Assembly: GCF_000332515.2 (NCBI RefSeq)
Contig: NZ_AOGZ02000014.1
Coordinates: forward strand, 760,001 to 824,000
Length of the DNA stretch: 64,000 nt
Source: Leptospira wolbachii serovar Codice str. CDC
Lineage (GTDB): Bacteria; Spirochaetota; Leptospiria; Leptospirales; Leptospiraceae
Reading direction: 5' to 3'
In this document: positions 35,416-45,030 of the stretch, one piece after another
How positions within the stretch are numbered: position 1 is the first letter of the stretch
Layout of the letters: each line of letters begins with the position of its first letter
Notes under the pieces: generated by a model
Seen by the model: the letters and a program-made list of their open reading frames with translations, nothing else
Told to the model about the DNA's origin: nothing
Database searches by the model: none
Made by a program: the position numbers and the translations under genes

Positions 35416-36615
35416 TTATACCCAACCTTCCGGAATACTTACAGATTCACCAGACGCAACGAGCGTTCTTTCAATGGAAGAACCTAGAATCTCATCACCA
35501 GTAACTTTTAATACTCGAAAGTACAAATTGAGAGCCAAAGGCAAATACTTAAGTCGGCCGGCTTTTTTATAAAAGCTTAGAAACTTGTCATTTTCCTTTT
35601 TAACAAAAGCGATAGAAGCCAATTGTAAATTGACAAAATAAGAATACGGTTTAAGAAGTAATTCGTTTTTCAAATCATCTTCGTAACGGATTCCTTCATT
35701 TCGAAAGCGAACTACCGTTTCTACAAACGGATCCATTTCATGAGACAATTCATATCCAAATCCGTTGTTAACAGTCCAATCTCCGTGAAGACTAGTTTCT
35801 AAATCTTCCCTGTAACTTAAAAAAGTTTCTTCAGAAAAGTATCGCTTCGCATAACGTAAAGCAGGAAAGGCTGGAATTTTTCCAAGAGAAACCGAGCGAA
35901 ATTTTTGTTTTTCCCAATCTTCCCATTCCTCATAAAAACCTATTAGGAACTTCCAAAATCGAAATGTTTCGTCACCGTTAAACCATCCCATTTCAATCGC
36001 ATGAAATAGAACTCCAGAGATCTGCCAATGGGAATCGAGAGTTACCGCATCGGTGAGAGTTTTGAAATTTAAGGTTTCCCTGTTTCCTCGGACATATTCA
36101 ACTAACGTATGCAATATGGAATTTTCATAAGGCAGTTCAGAAAATTCCCAACCAAGTAAATACAAAAACCTACGATTATCATCAGTTTGACCAAAGAATT
36201 CTTTGGTTTTTACGACCCAATTGCGAAACTCTGCAATTTGACCTGAATACAAAAGCCCAAATCCGATAAGCTCCCAATCCTCTCTTTCCATCTCTTCAAA
36301 CTCTCGGTTTTGGCAAAGTTTCCAAATTTTGTCTAAAGACTGGCTCGGGAACGGCGAAGGGGTGGTAAGTTGCGGGTCTCGGAACCGATTGGCGACTTCA
36401 TTTTCCCCCAAAAAGGAACAAAGGCTGAACCCTCCAGAAAAATCGGTCGATAAATAGTAGAGATAGTTTGCAAAACGAGACTGATTGCCAGAAAAGAAGG
36501 CACGTAAACTAGGCCAGAGTTCGGAAAGTGTGGCCGTTTTAGGAAGTTCGGGCCTTTTGTGGAATTCGATACGATATTCCGGCCATTGCAGTTTGTATTC
36601 TGTTTGTAAGCTCAT
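35416..36615 (-). CDS. conserved hypothetical protein
   Basis: A 399-residue soluble protein rich in Trp, Tyr and Phe, mostly alpha-helical in pattern. Repeated helix pairs (EDWELIGFGLLYSGQIAEFR, FRFWKFLIGFYEEWEDWEKQ, YFVNLQLASIAFVKKENDKF) suggest a TPR-like or other solenoid fold. No catalytic motif, signal peptide or named family seen. It heads the minus-strand operon that continues through the coiled-coil protein and bactofilin to pdxA, and diverges from the lytic transglycosylase with a 48-bp gap. Confidence 0.72.
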   Translation of the reverse strand: MSLQTEYKLQWPEYRIEFHKRPELPKTATLSELWPSLRAFFSGNQSRFANYLYYLSTDFSGGFSLCSFLGENEVANRFRDPQLTTPSPFPSQSLDKIWKLCQNREFEEMEREDWELIGFGLLYSGQIAEFRNWVVKTKEFFGQTDDNRRFLYLLGWEFSELPYENSILHTLVEYVRGNRETLNFKTLTDAVTLDSHWQISGVLFHAIEMGWFNGDETFRFWKFLIGFYEEWEDWEKQKFRSVSLGKIPAFPALRYAKRYFSEETFLSYREDLETSLHGDWTVNNGFGYELSHEMDPFVETVVRFRNEGIRYEDDLKNELLLKPYSYFVNLQLASIAFVKKENDKFLSFYKKAGRLKYLPLALNLYFRVLKVTGDEILGSSIERTLVASGESVSIPEGWV

Positions 36616-36663
36616 AAGGAGAGGAACCTTCCCTCTCTAAATTCGTAATCATAGGAAGTATGC

Positions 36664-38931
36664 ATGAGGCATTTTTGGTTAGCAAGTAGAATTCTTCTCT
36701 TTTTCACAACATCCCTATTTGCGGAAACTGACCTTCAATATCTAATCAAATCCCACCAGTGGGGGCAAATCGAAAACCATTTTAGAAATACAAATCCTTC
36801 TCGCGAAAGTGAAGTGTATAGCCTTATCGAATTTCACGAAAAATCACCTAACGGGGACAAGGAGAAACGATTTCGGTATTTGATTTCTCTCGTGCGCGGC
36901 GTTTTTGTCGCAGAATCTTCGGAAGAAGAAGTAAGAAAAATCCTTACACAAACTATGCCCTTTCAAACCACTCTATTCAAACTGAGTTATTGGAAGTTAT
37001 ACACAGAAATTACCCAAAGAAACTACCTTACCCCTGCCGAAAGAATCCAATTTCTAAACCGATTGAACTTAGAAGAGGATCCCATTTGTCGCCGCCTCTT
37101 GGATGAACTGGTACGCCTCCTTGCTGCAAACAACCAATGGAAAGAGATTTTAGATAAAATTAACTCCATCCAAGAATCCCACAGAAGATACCTCCTCACG
37201 GGGGACACACAATATAGATACGGAAAAGCAAAACTCATATTAGGTGATGAAAAGGCAGCTGTAGAAGAATGGATCAATCTTCTACAAAGAGAAGGACTTT
37301 CTGATTCCACAGTGCAGATGGTTGCTGCTGATTGGTCCAAATATAAAGGTTCGGGAAGTATTTTGCAACTGGCCCCATCCGAGATCACCCTTCTTCTTCC
37401 AGCAATCAGTCATAATGACAAAGAAGCATTGTTTCGCACTAGGCCCGAACTATTTTCCTCAAGACTTGCTTATTATGAAGGTTTCAAACACCTAACTTCT
37501 ATTTTAACAAAAACAGGGAAAACAAACGAATTATTTAGAGTTTTACGTTCCAACAAAATCTTTGTGGATATGGATTCTTCATGGATCGTCTCCCTTGCCG
37601 ATATTTTGTACCAACAAAACAAATTCCAAGCGGCCATTGAACTTTTAAAAACATTTCCAGGAAAAGATGCAGGATACTACCGAGTACTCACCGCATCTTA
37701 CGACCGTTTGGGGGATAGGGAGTTGTATTTTGAAAATCTAATTTTGTATTTAGGAAAGTATCCCTTTAACCTTTTTTACCAAGACCGACTCATCGAATAC
37801 CTTGTGGATCGAAAAGGGGAAAAATCAGACTACGCTCCTATTGCAAAATTTGAAAGAGCTCTTGCTGAAATTCCAAACCTCCCCGTTAAGGGCCGATTGG
37901 TCTATTGGTATTTACGTGCTTTGAAAGAAAATGGTGACATAGAAAAATTAAAAAAAGAACTCAAACGTTATTATGCCCTTTGCCCAGGCTCTTATTACAC
38001 ACGTGTGATCCGTGAAGAATTTTTATCCATCATCAAAGAATCAAACAAACCAGACAATCCCACGTATAACAAAGAGTATCTTTTTGAATACCTTTCTTAT
38101 ACTGCAGGAATTCCGGAAGAATCCTATGCCATCCTGGGCCGCAATTTAGGATTTGTGTATCCGAAAGATTCTTATGAATTAGGAAATAAACTCGGAGGGA
38201 TGAGCTCAAGGATCCAAGGACATAAACTTTTGAATCTTGCCAAAGAATACTTCCGCGTCGGAGAAGATAGTTTGGGCCTAAGTCTTGTCAACTTTCACGT
38301 AAAAAGGGAGAATCTTTCCGAAGAAGAAAAGGATGAGATTTTAGTAGGTATCGGCGACCTAACTTATAACACATATTATACTGCGTTTCATACCAGGTCA
38401 TTACTAAAAAGACATTTTATCCCCGATGATCCCATCCTTCTCCCAACGTCTATTTCTGTCCGGATCTATCCTAGACCTCACCAAAGTATTGTCTCTCGTT
38501 ACGCCAATGAAAACGATATCTCTGAAGATAAGGTCTATGCTCTCATGCGACAAGAATCCTTTTTTAAGGAAACGGCTACCTCGAGGTCCAACGCGCGGGG
38601 CCTCATGCAAATTATGCCAGCCACAGGTCGGGAGTTGGCATCCCGGATGGGGGTCACCTCCTACTCCCTCTACGATCCGGAAACCTCCATCCGGTTGGGG
38701 ACAAAATTTTTAGCCTATCTTTTGAAGTCCAACGGGAATGAATTAAAATGGGCATCGATTGCCTACAACGGTGGACCTGGAAATTTGCGAAAATGGAAGA
38801 AGTCCGTTTACTCCGGTGATTTTAACCATTTTTTAGAAGACCTTCCTTACAAAGAGTCAAGAGATTACTGTCGCATCGTGGTTTCGAACTTCTACGCTTA
38901 TGACATCATGAAAAAATACCATAAGTTGTAA
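36664..38931 (+). CDS. Slt-type lytic murein transglycosylase
   Basis: A 755-residue exported enzyme that cleaves peptidoglycan glycan strands to form 1,6-anhydro ends. A signal peptide (LASRILLFFTTSLFAE) precedes a long helical superhelix (about 20-600), as in Slt70. The C-terminal SLT domain (about 610-750) has catalytic Glu631 in ALMRQESFFKE, followed by ARGLMQIMPATG, YDPETSIRLGTKFL and AYNGGPGNLRKW. Length slightly exceeds E. coli Slt. Upstream helices would set its position on the murein. The ATG at 36664 directly precedes the signal peptide. It is followed by gltA after 68 bp. Confidence 0.94.
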   Translation: MRHFWLASRILLFFTTSLFAETDLQYLIKSHQWGQIENHFRNTNPSRESEVYSLIEFHEKSPNGDKEKRFRYLISLVRGVFVAESSEEEVRKILTQTMPFQTTLFKLSYWKLYTEITQRNYLTPAERIQFLNRLNLEEDPICRRLLDELVRLLAANNQWKEILDKINSIQESHRRYLLTGDTQYRYGKAKLILGDEKAAVEEWINLLQREGLSDSTVQMVAADWSKYKGSGSILQLAPSEITLLLPAISHNDKEALFRTRPELFSSRLAYYEGFKHLTSILTKTGKTNELFRVLRSNKIFVDMDSSWIVSLADILYQQNKFQAAIELLKTFPGKDAGYYRVLTASYDRLGDRELYFENLILYLGKYPFNLFYQDRLIEYLVDRKGEKSDYAPIAKFERALAEIPNLPVKGRLVYWYLRALKENGDIEKLKKELKRYYALCPGSYYTRVIREEFLSIIKESNKPDNPTYNKEYLFEYLSYTAGIPEESYAILGRNLGFVYPKDSYELGNKLGGMSSRIQGHKLLNLAKEYFRVGEDSLGLSLVNFHVKRENLSEEEKDEILVGIGDLTYNTYYTAFHTRSLLKRHFIPDDPILLPTSISVRIYPRPHQSIVSRYANENDISEDKVYALMRQESFFKETATSRSNARGLMQIMPATGRELASRMGVTSYSLYDPETSIRLGTKFLAYLLKSNGNELKWASIAYNGGPGNLRKWKKSVYSGDFNHFLEDLPYKESRDYCRIVVSNFYAYDIMKKYHKL

Positions 38932-38955
38932 AAAATGGCTTTTCCCCACCCTTTC

Positions 38956-38983
38956 CTCTGTCTATCCTTTGAAATAGACAGAG
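38956..38983 (+). promoter_or_regulatory. perfect 10-bp stem-loop before the gltA ribosome-binding site
   Basis: CTCTGTCTAT (38956-38965) and ATAGACAGAG (38974-38983) form a perfect 10-bp inverted repeat with an 8-nt loop. It ends 7 nt before the GGAG that serves gltA. No T-run follows, so it is probably not a simple terminator. It could be an operator, a 5'-UTR hairpin affecting translation or stability, or a processed terminator of the upstream gene. Confidence 0.5.
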
Positions 38984-38999
38984 ATATACAGGAGAAGAT

Positions 39000-40289
39000 A
39001 TGTCCGAAAAGGCAATTCTGAAAGTGGATGGAAAAGAGTTCGAACTTCCGATTTTAGTAGGAAGTGAAAACGAGAAGGCAATTGATATTACTAAACTCCG
39101 CCAATTGTCCGGTTATGTTACGATTGATTCCGGTTATTTAAATACAGGTGCTTGCACCAGTGAGATTACCTTTCTCGATGGAGAACAAGGGATCCTACGT
39201 TACCGTGGAATTCCTATTGATGATTTAGCCGCTAAGTCTACTTTTACTGAAGTAGCTTATTTACTCATCTACGGCAAACTTCCAAACGACGCACAACTAA
39301 AAGAATGGAATACTTCCATTACTAATCATACAATGATCCATGAGGATCTCAAACGCCTGTTTAACGGTTTTCCAAAAGATGGACACCCGATGGCAATCAT
39401 GTCTTGTATGATGGGATGTTTATCTACATACTACCAAGATAGTTATGATCCAATGAATGAGGAACACAGAGAAATCTCCATCATTCGACTCCTTGCAAAG
39501 TTCCCAACGATCGCCGCTTATGCGTATAAAAAATCCATAGGTCAACCTATCATCCACCCGCTCAACGAGTTAGATTATGCATCTAATTTTATGAACATGA
39601 TGTTTGCGGTTCCTGCGGAAGATTACCACATCGATCCAGAAATTGTTTCTGCCTTGAATTTACTTCTCATCCTTCACGCAGACCACGAACAAAACTGTTC
39701 TACGTCTACTGTGCGTTTGGTGGGGTCATCTCTTGCCAACTTGTATGGTGCGATTTCTGCTGGAATCCTTGCACTATGGGGACCTCGTCACGGGGGAGCC
39801 AACCAAGAAGTATTGGAAATGTTGGAAGGAATTAAAAAAAGCGGACTCTCGGTTAAAAAAATCGTAGAACAAGCCAAAGATAAAAACTCCAGTTTCCGAT
39901 TGAATGGATTTGGTCACCGAGTTTACAAAAATTTTGACCCTCGTGCCAAAATCATCAAAGTAGCTTGTGATAAAGTTCTAAACAAACTTGGGATCAAAGA
40001 CCCACTTCTTGACATTGCTAAAGAATTGGAAGAAGCAGCACTAAACGATCCATACTTCGTAGAAAGAAAACTCTATCCAAACGTTGACTTCTACTCTGGG
40101 ATCATCTACCGAGCTCTTGGAATTCCTACCAACATGTTTACAGTGATGTTTGCTATGGGAAGACTTCCGGGTTGGATTGCACAGTGGAAAGAGATGATTG
40201 AAGACCCAAGTTTAAAAATTGGTCGACCAAGACAAATTTACACTGGCCCACAAGAAATTTCTTACGAAACTGCAAAAAAACAGGCTTAA
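39000..40289 (+). CDS. gltA: citrate synthase
   Basis: A 429-residue type II citrate synthase that condenses acetyl-CoA and oxaloacetate at the entry of the TCA cycle. Signature segments: YRGIPIDDLAAKSTF, HADHEQNCSTSTVRLVGSS (catalytic His), ALWGPRHGGANQEVLEML and FGHRVYKNFDPRAKIIK (the second catalytic His, then the catalytic Asp further on in NVDFYSGIIY). Length matches the hexameric Gram-negative form, which is allosterically inhibited by NADH. GGAG lies six bases before the ATG, with a stem-loop just upstream. Confidence 0.97.
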   Translation: MSEKAILKVDGKEFELPILVGSENEKAIDITKLRQLSGYVTIDSGYLNTGACTSEITFLDGEQGILRYRGIPIDDLAAKSTFTEVAYLLIYGKLPNDAQLKEWNTSITNHTMIHEDLKRLFNGFPKDGHPMAIMSCMMGCLSTYYQDSYDPMNEEHREISIIRLLAKFPTIAAYAYKKSIGQPIIHPLNELDYASNFMNMMFAVPAEDYHIDPEIVSALNLLLILHADHEQNCSTSTVRLVGSSLANLYGAISAGILALWGPRHGGANQEVLEMLEGIKKSGLSVKKIVEQAKDKNSSFRLNGFGHRVYKNFDPRAKIIKVACDKVLNKLGIKDPLLDIAKELEEAALNDPYFVERKLYPNVDFYSGIIYRALGIPTNMFTVMFAMGRLPGWIAQWKEMIEDPSLKIGRPRQIYTGPQEISYETAKKQA

Positions 40290-40316
40290 AACCTAAATGA
40301 AATAAGGACAGGGGTA

Positions 40317-42281
40317 ATGATCAATGATCCCCTGTCCCAGACCTATAAATTGAAAAAAAAATCTCGGCAAAGAATCCTTTTTCTAATTTTACTCTCCTCT
40401 CTCTCTTTTACAAAGCCAATTCTTTCAGAAACACCAAGCGACATTGGGGAAAGAATCATCTACACTACAAAATTCACTTATTGGATAGATTCCACCTCTT
40501 CTGTTCCTATTGAATCTGTTTTAAAAATTGGAGAATTTACTAAAGTAACCGATGATTTTGTAAATTTTGGTTTTTTAAAAGGTACCCTTTGGTTAAAACT
40601 AGATCCCAAAGATTTTCCCGATCCCCTCAAATATCCATTACTTCTGGTCCAAGCACATAACATTGATTCTGTGGAACTATTTCACAAAAATGATGGGAAT
40701 ACTTATGTAGTGTCCAAGTCAGGTCATATCCAACCCGTATTCCAAAGAGAAATTCCGCATAGGAATTTTGTTTTTCGAATTGGACACGAAAAAGAAACCA
40801 TTCTCATTGCCATTCGATCCGACATCTCTCTACAATTTGCTTTTGTTTTTACTAACCAAAGAAATCTCCAAAGAGAAGATTACATTACCCAATGGATCTA
40901 CGGATTATTTTTTGGAAGTTTAGGAATCATCATTCTATATAATCTTGCAATTGCCTTTTTTGTAAGAGATAGAAATTATTTCTATTATATTGGCTATGTT
41001 TTGTTTTTTGGGCTCGGTCAACTTTCACTTTTGGGTTTTTGGGGGTATTTTTTTGTTCCTGATTCTTATTATTGGAAACGAATTGGTATCCCTGCTTTCT
41101 TTAGTATCTGCCTTTTTTTCTTTGTTTTATTCACGTCCCATTTTTTAAAACTGAAAGCCCGAATTCCGAAAGTGGCTCGCTTCTATCAAGTTTTGGGAAT
41201 TTTATCCCTACTAAATGCCGCAGTCGCTTTGTTTGGTGGAATTTCACAATCATCCATCGGAGTGAGTTGGCTTTCAGTTTTGATCTGCATCAGTTTACTG
41301 ATTGTTCTTGTCTGGGGAATTTGGAGGCGAATTCGCTCCTTTTATTATTTTGCTATCGCCTTTGTATTACTACTTCTTACATGCATTGTCTATGGGTTAC
41401 TCAAATTTGGGATCCTTCCTTCCAATCCATTTTTAGAAGAGATGTTATTTCCTATCGCATCTCTTGCCGACATTACTTTGTTTGCATTCGCCTTGGCAGA
41501 CCGAATCCAATTGTTACGCCAAGAAAAAGATATGGCCCTTGCCCAAGTCACAAGCCTTAGAAAAGAAAGAAAAATCTCTAGGGACATTCTCATGCAGTCC
41601 CTTCCGAAAACCATTCCCAATGTAACGAACTTACAAATCCAAATTTATATCTTACCGATGAAAGACGTGGGTGGTGACTTTTATGAATACTTCTCGCCCA
41701 ATCCTTATGAAATAGGCATTGTGCTTTGCGATGTTTCTGGACATGGAATTCCGGCCTCCCTCATTTCTGCCATGGGGAAAGTGGCCTTCACCACCCAAAA
41801 GGATAATATCTCCTCCCCCAAACAAGTTTTAGAAGGCATGAACCGCGTGTTATACGGGAACTGCAATCCTCAGTATGTAACAGCCTCTTATGTTTATCTC
41901 AATACATCTACAAAGGTATGGCGGTTTGGACGTGCAGGCCACCCCAGTGCTTATCTCCAGAGAGCCAGTGGTGAGATCATCAAAGTCCATCCCAAAGGAA
42001 AAATCATTGGAGTCTTTCCCGAAATTCAAATCGAAGAAATTACCTACAGAGTCGAGCCCAAGGACAGAATCCTTATTCTAAGTGATGGAGTTTTGGAATG
42101 TTTTAATCCAGAAGGAAAAATGTATGGGGAATCTGGATTATTGGAATTTTTACATACCAACCGGGAACTGCCCAACCATCTATTCAAAGTCAAACTCATC
42201 CAGGATTTAGAGTCGTTTTCTAAAGCCGAAATAAAAGAGTGGGACGACGACCTAACGTTTATTTTTCTGGAATTGGTATGA
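40317..42281 (+). CDS. 7TMR-DISM PP2C (RsbU-type) phosphatase
   Basis: A 654-residue membrane sensor with a PP2C output. A signal-like helix (ILFLILLSSLSFTKPILS) and an extracytoplasmic DISM domain (about 45-185) come first. A seven-helix membrane block (about 195-400) and a short coiled coil follow (LLRQEKDMALAQVTSLRKER). The SpoIIE/PP2C domain (about 430-650) has VGGDFYEYF, CDVSGHGIPASL, GRAGHPSAYL and LSDGVLECF. The fold is that of stress-response regulators that dephosphorylate STAS-domain antagonists. The ligand is unknown. It starts 28 nt after gltA, so both may be on one transcript, and it overlaps the methyltransferase by 4 nt. Confidence 0.92.
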   Translation: MINDPLSQTYKLKKKSRQRILFLILLSSLSFTKPILSETPSDIGERIIYTTKFTYWIDSTSSVPIESVLKIGEFTKVTDDFVNFGFLKGTLWLKLDPKDFPDPLKYPLLLVQAHNIDSVELFHKNDGNTYVVSKSGHIQPVFQREIPHRNFVFRIGHEKETILIAIRSDISLQFAFVFTNQRNLQREDYITQWIYGLFFGSLGIIILYNLAIAFFVRDRNYFYYIGYVLFFGLGQLSLLGFWGYFFVPDSYYWKRIGIPAFFSICLFFFVLFTSHFLKLKARIPKVARFYQVLGILSLLNAAVALFGGISQSSIGVSWLSVLICISLLIVLVWGIWRRIRSFYYFAIAFVLLLLTCIVYGLLKFGILPSNPFLEEMLFPIASLADITLFAFALADRIQLLRQEKDMALAQVTSLRKERKISRDILMQSLPKTIPNVTNLQIQIYILPMKDVGGDFYEYFSPNPYEIGIVLCDVSGHGIPASLISAMGKVAFTTQKDNISSPKQVLEGMNRVLYGNCNPQYVTASYVYLNTSTKVWRFGRAGHPSAYLQRASGEIIKVHPKGKIIGVFPEIQIEEITYRVEPKDRILILSDGVLECFNPEGKMYGESGLLEFLHTNRELPNHLFKVKLIQDLESFSKAEIKEWDDDLTFIFLELV

Positions 42282-43111
42282 CAAAAAGTTACGAACTCTT
42301 GGATTCAGGTGATTTATCCAAATTGGAAATTGTAGGTGGTTACAAACTCCATCGTTCTTCCCCTACTTCTGCTTATGGAAAAGCAACTCCTGAAATTTGG
42401 AACGACCTCCATGCACAGTACATCAAAAATGATTCCGGTGCCGGACATTGGAATTTTCTTAAGAAAGTTCCAGAAAGTTTTACCATAGAATTTTCTAACT
42501 TAACCTTCAAAATCAAACTCACTCCTTTTGGTCACATTGGCCTCTTCCCAGAACAAGAAACCAATTGGAACCGCATCCGAGAGATTGGTAAAAAGAAACA
42601 AGGCCTCGAAGTCTTAAACCTATTTGCTTATTCGGGTGGATCCACTCTTGCCTGTTTGGATGCCGGAATGAGTGTCTGCCATGTGGATGCATCCAAAGGA
42701 ATGGTGGACTGGGCTAGGGAAAATGCAAAACTCTCCGGACTCGATTCGAAACCAGTCCGTTGGATTGTGGATGATGTAATGAAATTTATCCGTAGGGAAA
42801 TCAAACGGGGGAAAAAATACCAAGGCCTCATTCTTGACCCACCGAGTTTTGGTCGTGGTTCCAAAGGAGAAGTTTGGAAGATTGAAGAGAACTTATCGGA
42901 ACTTATGGATGCCCTTATGGAACTATCAGATTCCAAACCAGAATTTGTGATTCTCAGTTGTCATAGCCAAGGATTTAGTCCCCTAACATTAGAAAGGATC
43001 TTGTCTTCCAGAATCAAAACCAAAGGGATCTACCAAACATCGGAGTTATTCATTCCGGAAAGATCGGGAAAAAAATACCCGGCTGGATTTTGTACTTTCT
43101 TCACCAAATAA
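42278..43111 (+). CDS. class I SAM-dependent methyltransferase (RlmI-like)
   Basis: A 277-residue methyltransferase. The N-terminal part has LEIVGGYKLHRSSPTSAYGK; the Rossmann fold follows with SAM motif I LNLFAYSGGSTLACL, VCHVDASKGMVDWARENAK and catalytic motif IV LDPPSFGRG. The DPPSF loop and fold match the rRNA large-subunit methyltransferase family (RlmI/RlmK C-terminal domain). It lacks the PUA domain of RlmI, so the target RNA is uncertain. The ATG at 42278 overlaps the upstream stop (ATGA) and is chosen over the longer frame from 42239. Confidence 0.87.
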   Translation: MTKSYELLDSGDLSKLEIVGGYKLHRSSPTSAYGKATPEIWNDLHAQYIKNDSGAGHWNFLKKVPESFTIEFSNLTFKIKLTPFGHIGLFPEQETNWNRIREIGKKKQGLEVLNLFAYSGGSTLACLDAGMSVCHVDASKGMVDWARENAKLSGLDSKPVRWIVDDVMKFIRREIKRGKKYQGLILDPPSFGRGSKGEVWKIEENLSELMDALMELSDSKPEFVILSCHSQGFSPLTLERILSSRIKTKGIYQTSELFIPERSGKKYPAGFCTFFTK

Positions 43112-43132
43112 AAAACATTTTTTGTAAGCCCC

Positions 43133-43966
43133 ATGCCAAACAGAAGACAATACATCACTAGTTTTTCCAATCCAAAGGTCAAATGGGTAGCGGGACTCAA
43201 AGAAAAAAGAAACCGAGATGAAGAAAAGAAATTCTTTATCGAAGGGTATCGGGAAATCAAAAAAGCAATCGCAAGTAACCCTACGTCACCTATCCCTTGT
43301 TTACCGGTCAGCATTACAAGTTTATTTATCTCTCCTGAATGTTTTTTAGGCGAAAACGAAGAACAATTGATCCAGTCAGTCCATTGTCCCGTCTTCGAAC
43401 TTCCTCGTAAAATTTTTGAAAAAATTTCTTACAGAGATAGGCCCGATGGACTCATTGCCGTGGCGGAAACACCCGATGCCACAGTCCCTTGGGAAAAAAT
43501 TAAATCGTTGGATACTAATCCCATCCTTATCATTGAAGGTGTAGAAAAACCAGGAAACCTAGGTACTATTTTACGAACTGCAGAAGGTGCTGGAGTGGGC
43601 CTTGTGATTGTCACCGATCCTAGAATTGATCTTTTTAATCCCAACGTAGTTCGTGCCAGTACCGGAACCATCTTTACTTTACCAGTTTATATTGGAGAAT
43701 TAAAAGAAGTCCTTACCAAGTTTCATAACCAAGGATACAAACGTTATGCCGTTACACCGGAAGGAAAAACATTGTATACATCTATCAATATGAAAGAGAA
43801 ATCCGTATTTCTTTTTGGAAGTGAACAATACGGCCTAAGTAATGATGCCAAGGAACTTTCTGATGACACTCTCCACTTACCCATGTTCGGAGAAGCAGAT
43901 TCACTCAACCTAGCCATGTCGTGCGGAATCGTTTTATACGAATCCATCCGACAAAGAAACAAATGA
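43133..43966 (+). CDS. TrmH-family (SpoU) RNA 2'-O-methyltransferase
   Basis: A 277-residue SpoU/TrmH-type rRNA or tRNA ribose methyltransferase. The N-terminal RNA-binding part (SNPKVKWVAGLKEKRNRDEE, KFFIEGYREIKKA) is typical of the RlmB/TrmH-substrate-binding fold. The knotted SPOUT domain has IIEGVEKPGNLGTILRTAE, NVVRASTGTIFTLPV and the closing FGSEQYGLSNDAKELSDD and LNLAMSCGIVLYES. Target nucleotide unknown. The gene starts 21 nt after the previous methyltransferase and overlaps the next gene by 4 nt, so RNA-modifying genes are grouped here. Confidence 0.92.
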   Translation: MPNRRQYITSFSNPKVKWVAGLKEKRNRDEEKKFFIEGYREIKKAIASNPTSPIPCLPVSITSLFISPECFLGENEEQLIQSVHCPVFELPRKIFEKISYRDRPDGLIAVAETPDATVPWEKIKSLDTNPILIIEGVEKPGNLGTILRTAEGAGVGLVIVTDPRIDLFNPNVVRASTGTIFTLPVYIGELKEVLTKFHNQGYKRYAVTPEGKTLYTSINMKEKSVFLFGSEQYGLSNDAKELSDDTLHLPMFGEADSLNLAMSCGIVLYESIRQRNK

Positions 43967-45030
43967 AAATTTATTTTTATATTTCTGGCCATGGGTTTGG
44001 ACATATCAGTCGCTCTGGAAATATCATCAAACGTCTACTGCAGTCAGAGTTTATCGAAGAAATTCATTTAGTAAGCACAAGAATTTCCTTTTTAGGTTTT
44101 ACCCATACCAAATTAAAGACACGAGATCTTAAACTGGATGTCGGCGTTTCGCAAAAAAACTCTCTCTCCATTGATTTACAAACGACGAAAGAAGAACTAA
44201 AGGACTTTGAAAAAAACAAAAACCAACTTTTAAAAGAAGAAACAGAATACTGCAAAAAAAATGGAATCTCAATCATCCTAACCGATAGTTCTTCTTTTCC
44301 CATCACCATTGCTTTAGAAACAGGAATCCAAAGTATATTTCTCGGTAACTTTACTTGGGATTTTATTTATAAAAATTATGCCAAAGACGATTCCTATTTT
44401 GGGAATTTAAGTGAGCAGTTGCAGGTGGAATATGGCTTTGCCACAGAAGCACTCATTTTACCTTTTTCTTGCCCCATGCCTACTTTCTTAGACTCAACTA
44501 ACATCGGTCTTGTGGGAAGAAAACCTACCCTTTCCAAATTACAAGCCAGACAAAAATTTGGATTTAAAGACGATACTACTTATATTCTTTTATCCTTTGG
44601 AGCTTACGGTTTGGAAGGGACCCTGCTACAAACAAAAAACCTCAACCCATCCATCCAGTTAGTTGCTTATGGAGTGCCGGGAATTCAAACAGAGGGAATC
44701 TTGGTGCCGGAAGTTTCTCACTATCCCGATCTCGTAGCAGCTGCAGATTATGTTTGCACAAAACCAGGATACGGAATTCTCGCAGAATGTTATTATGCAA
44801 AAACTCCGATTCTTTACACGGATCGTGGTGATTTTGCTGAATATCTTTATTTGGTCAATGCGCTCGATCTTTACTTTCGGTCGGCTTATATCGATCTCAC
44901 CCGAATAATTTCTTGTCAATTTGAGGAAGTGCTGACTCTAATTAATACAATCGACTCTATGACTCCCAAGTTAGAACTAAAAACGAATGGAGAGGAAGAC
45001 GTTGTTTCTCACTTATTAGAATACAATTAA
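43963..45030 (+). CDS. glycosyltransferase-like (MurG/UDP-GT fold) protein
   Basis: A 355-residue protein with an N-terminal GT-B-like nucleotide-sugar fold. It begins KIYFYISGHGFGHISRSGN, a pattern seen in MurG/UDP-glycosyltransferases and in the N-terminal domain of bacterial proteins related to L-arabinokinase. The C-terminal half has YPDLVAAADYVCTKPGYGIL and ECYYAKTPILYTDRGDFAEY, the typical acceptor/donor loop of that group. No TM or signal. The ATG at 43963 overlaps the previous stop (ATGA) and is preferred to the longer frame from 43921. Substrate and donor unknown. Confidence 0.82.
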   Translation: MKIYFYISGHGFGHISRSGNIIKRLLQSEFIEEIHLVSTRISFLGFTHTKLKTRDLKLDVGVSQKNSLSIDLQTTKEELKDFEKNKNQLLKEETEYCKKNGISIILTDSSSFPITIALETGIQSIFLGNFTWDFIYKNYAKDDSYFGNLSEQLQVEYGFATEALILPFSCPMPTFLDSTNIGLVGRKPTLSKLQARQKFGFKDDTTYILLSFGAYGLEGTLLQTKNLNPSIQLVAYGVPGIQTEGILVPEVSHYPDLVAAADYVCTKPGYGILAECYYAKTPILYTDRGDFAEYLYLVNALDLYFRSAYIDLTRIISCQFEEVLTLINTIDSMTPKLELKTNGEEDVVSHLLEYN

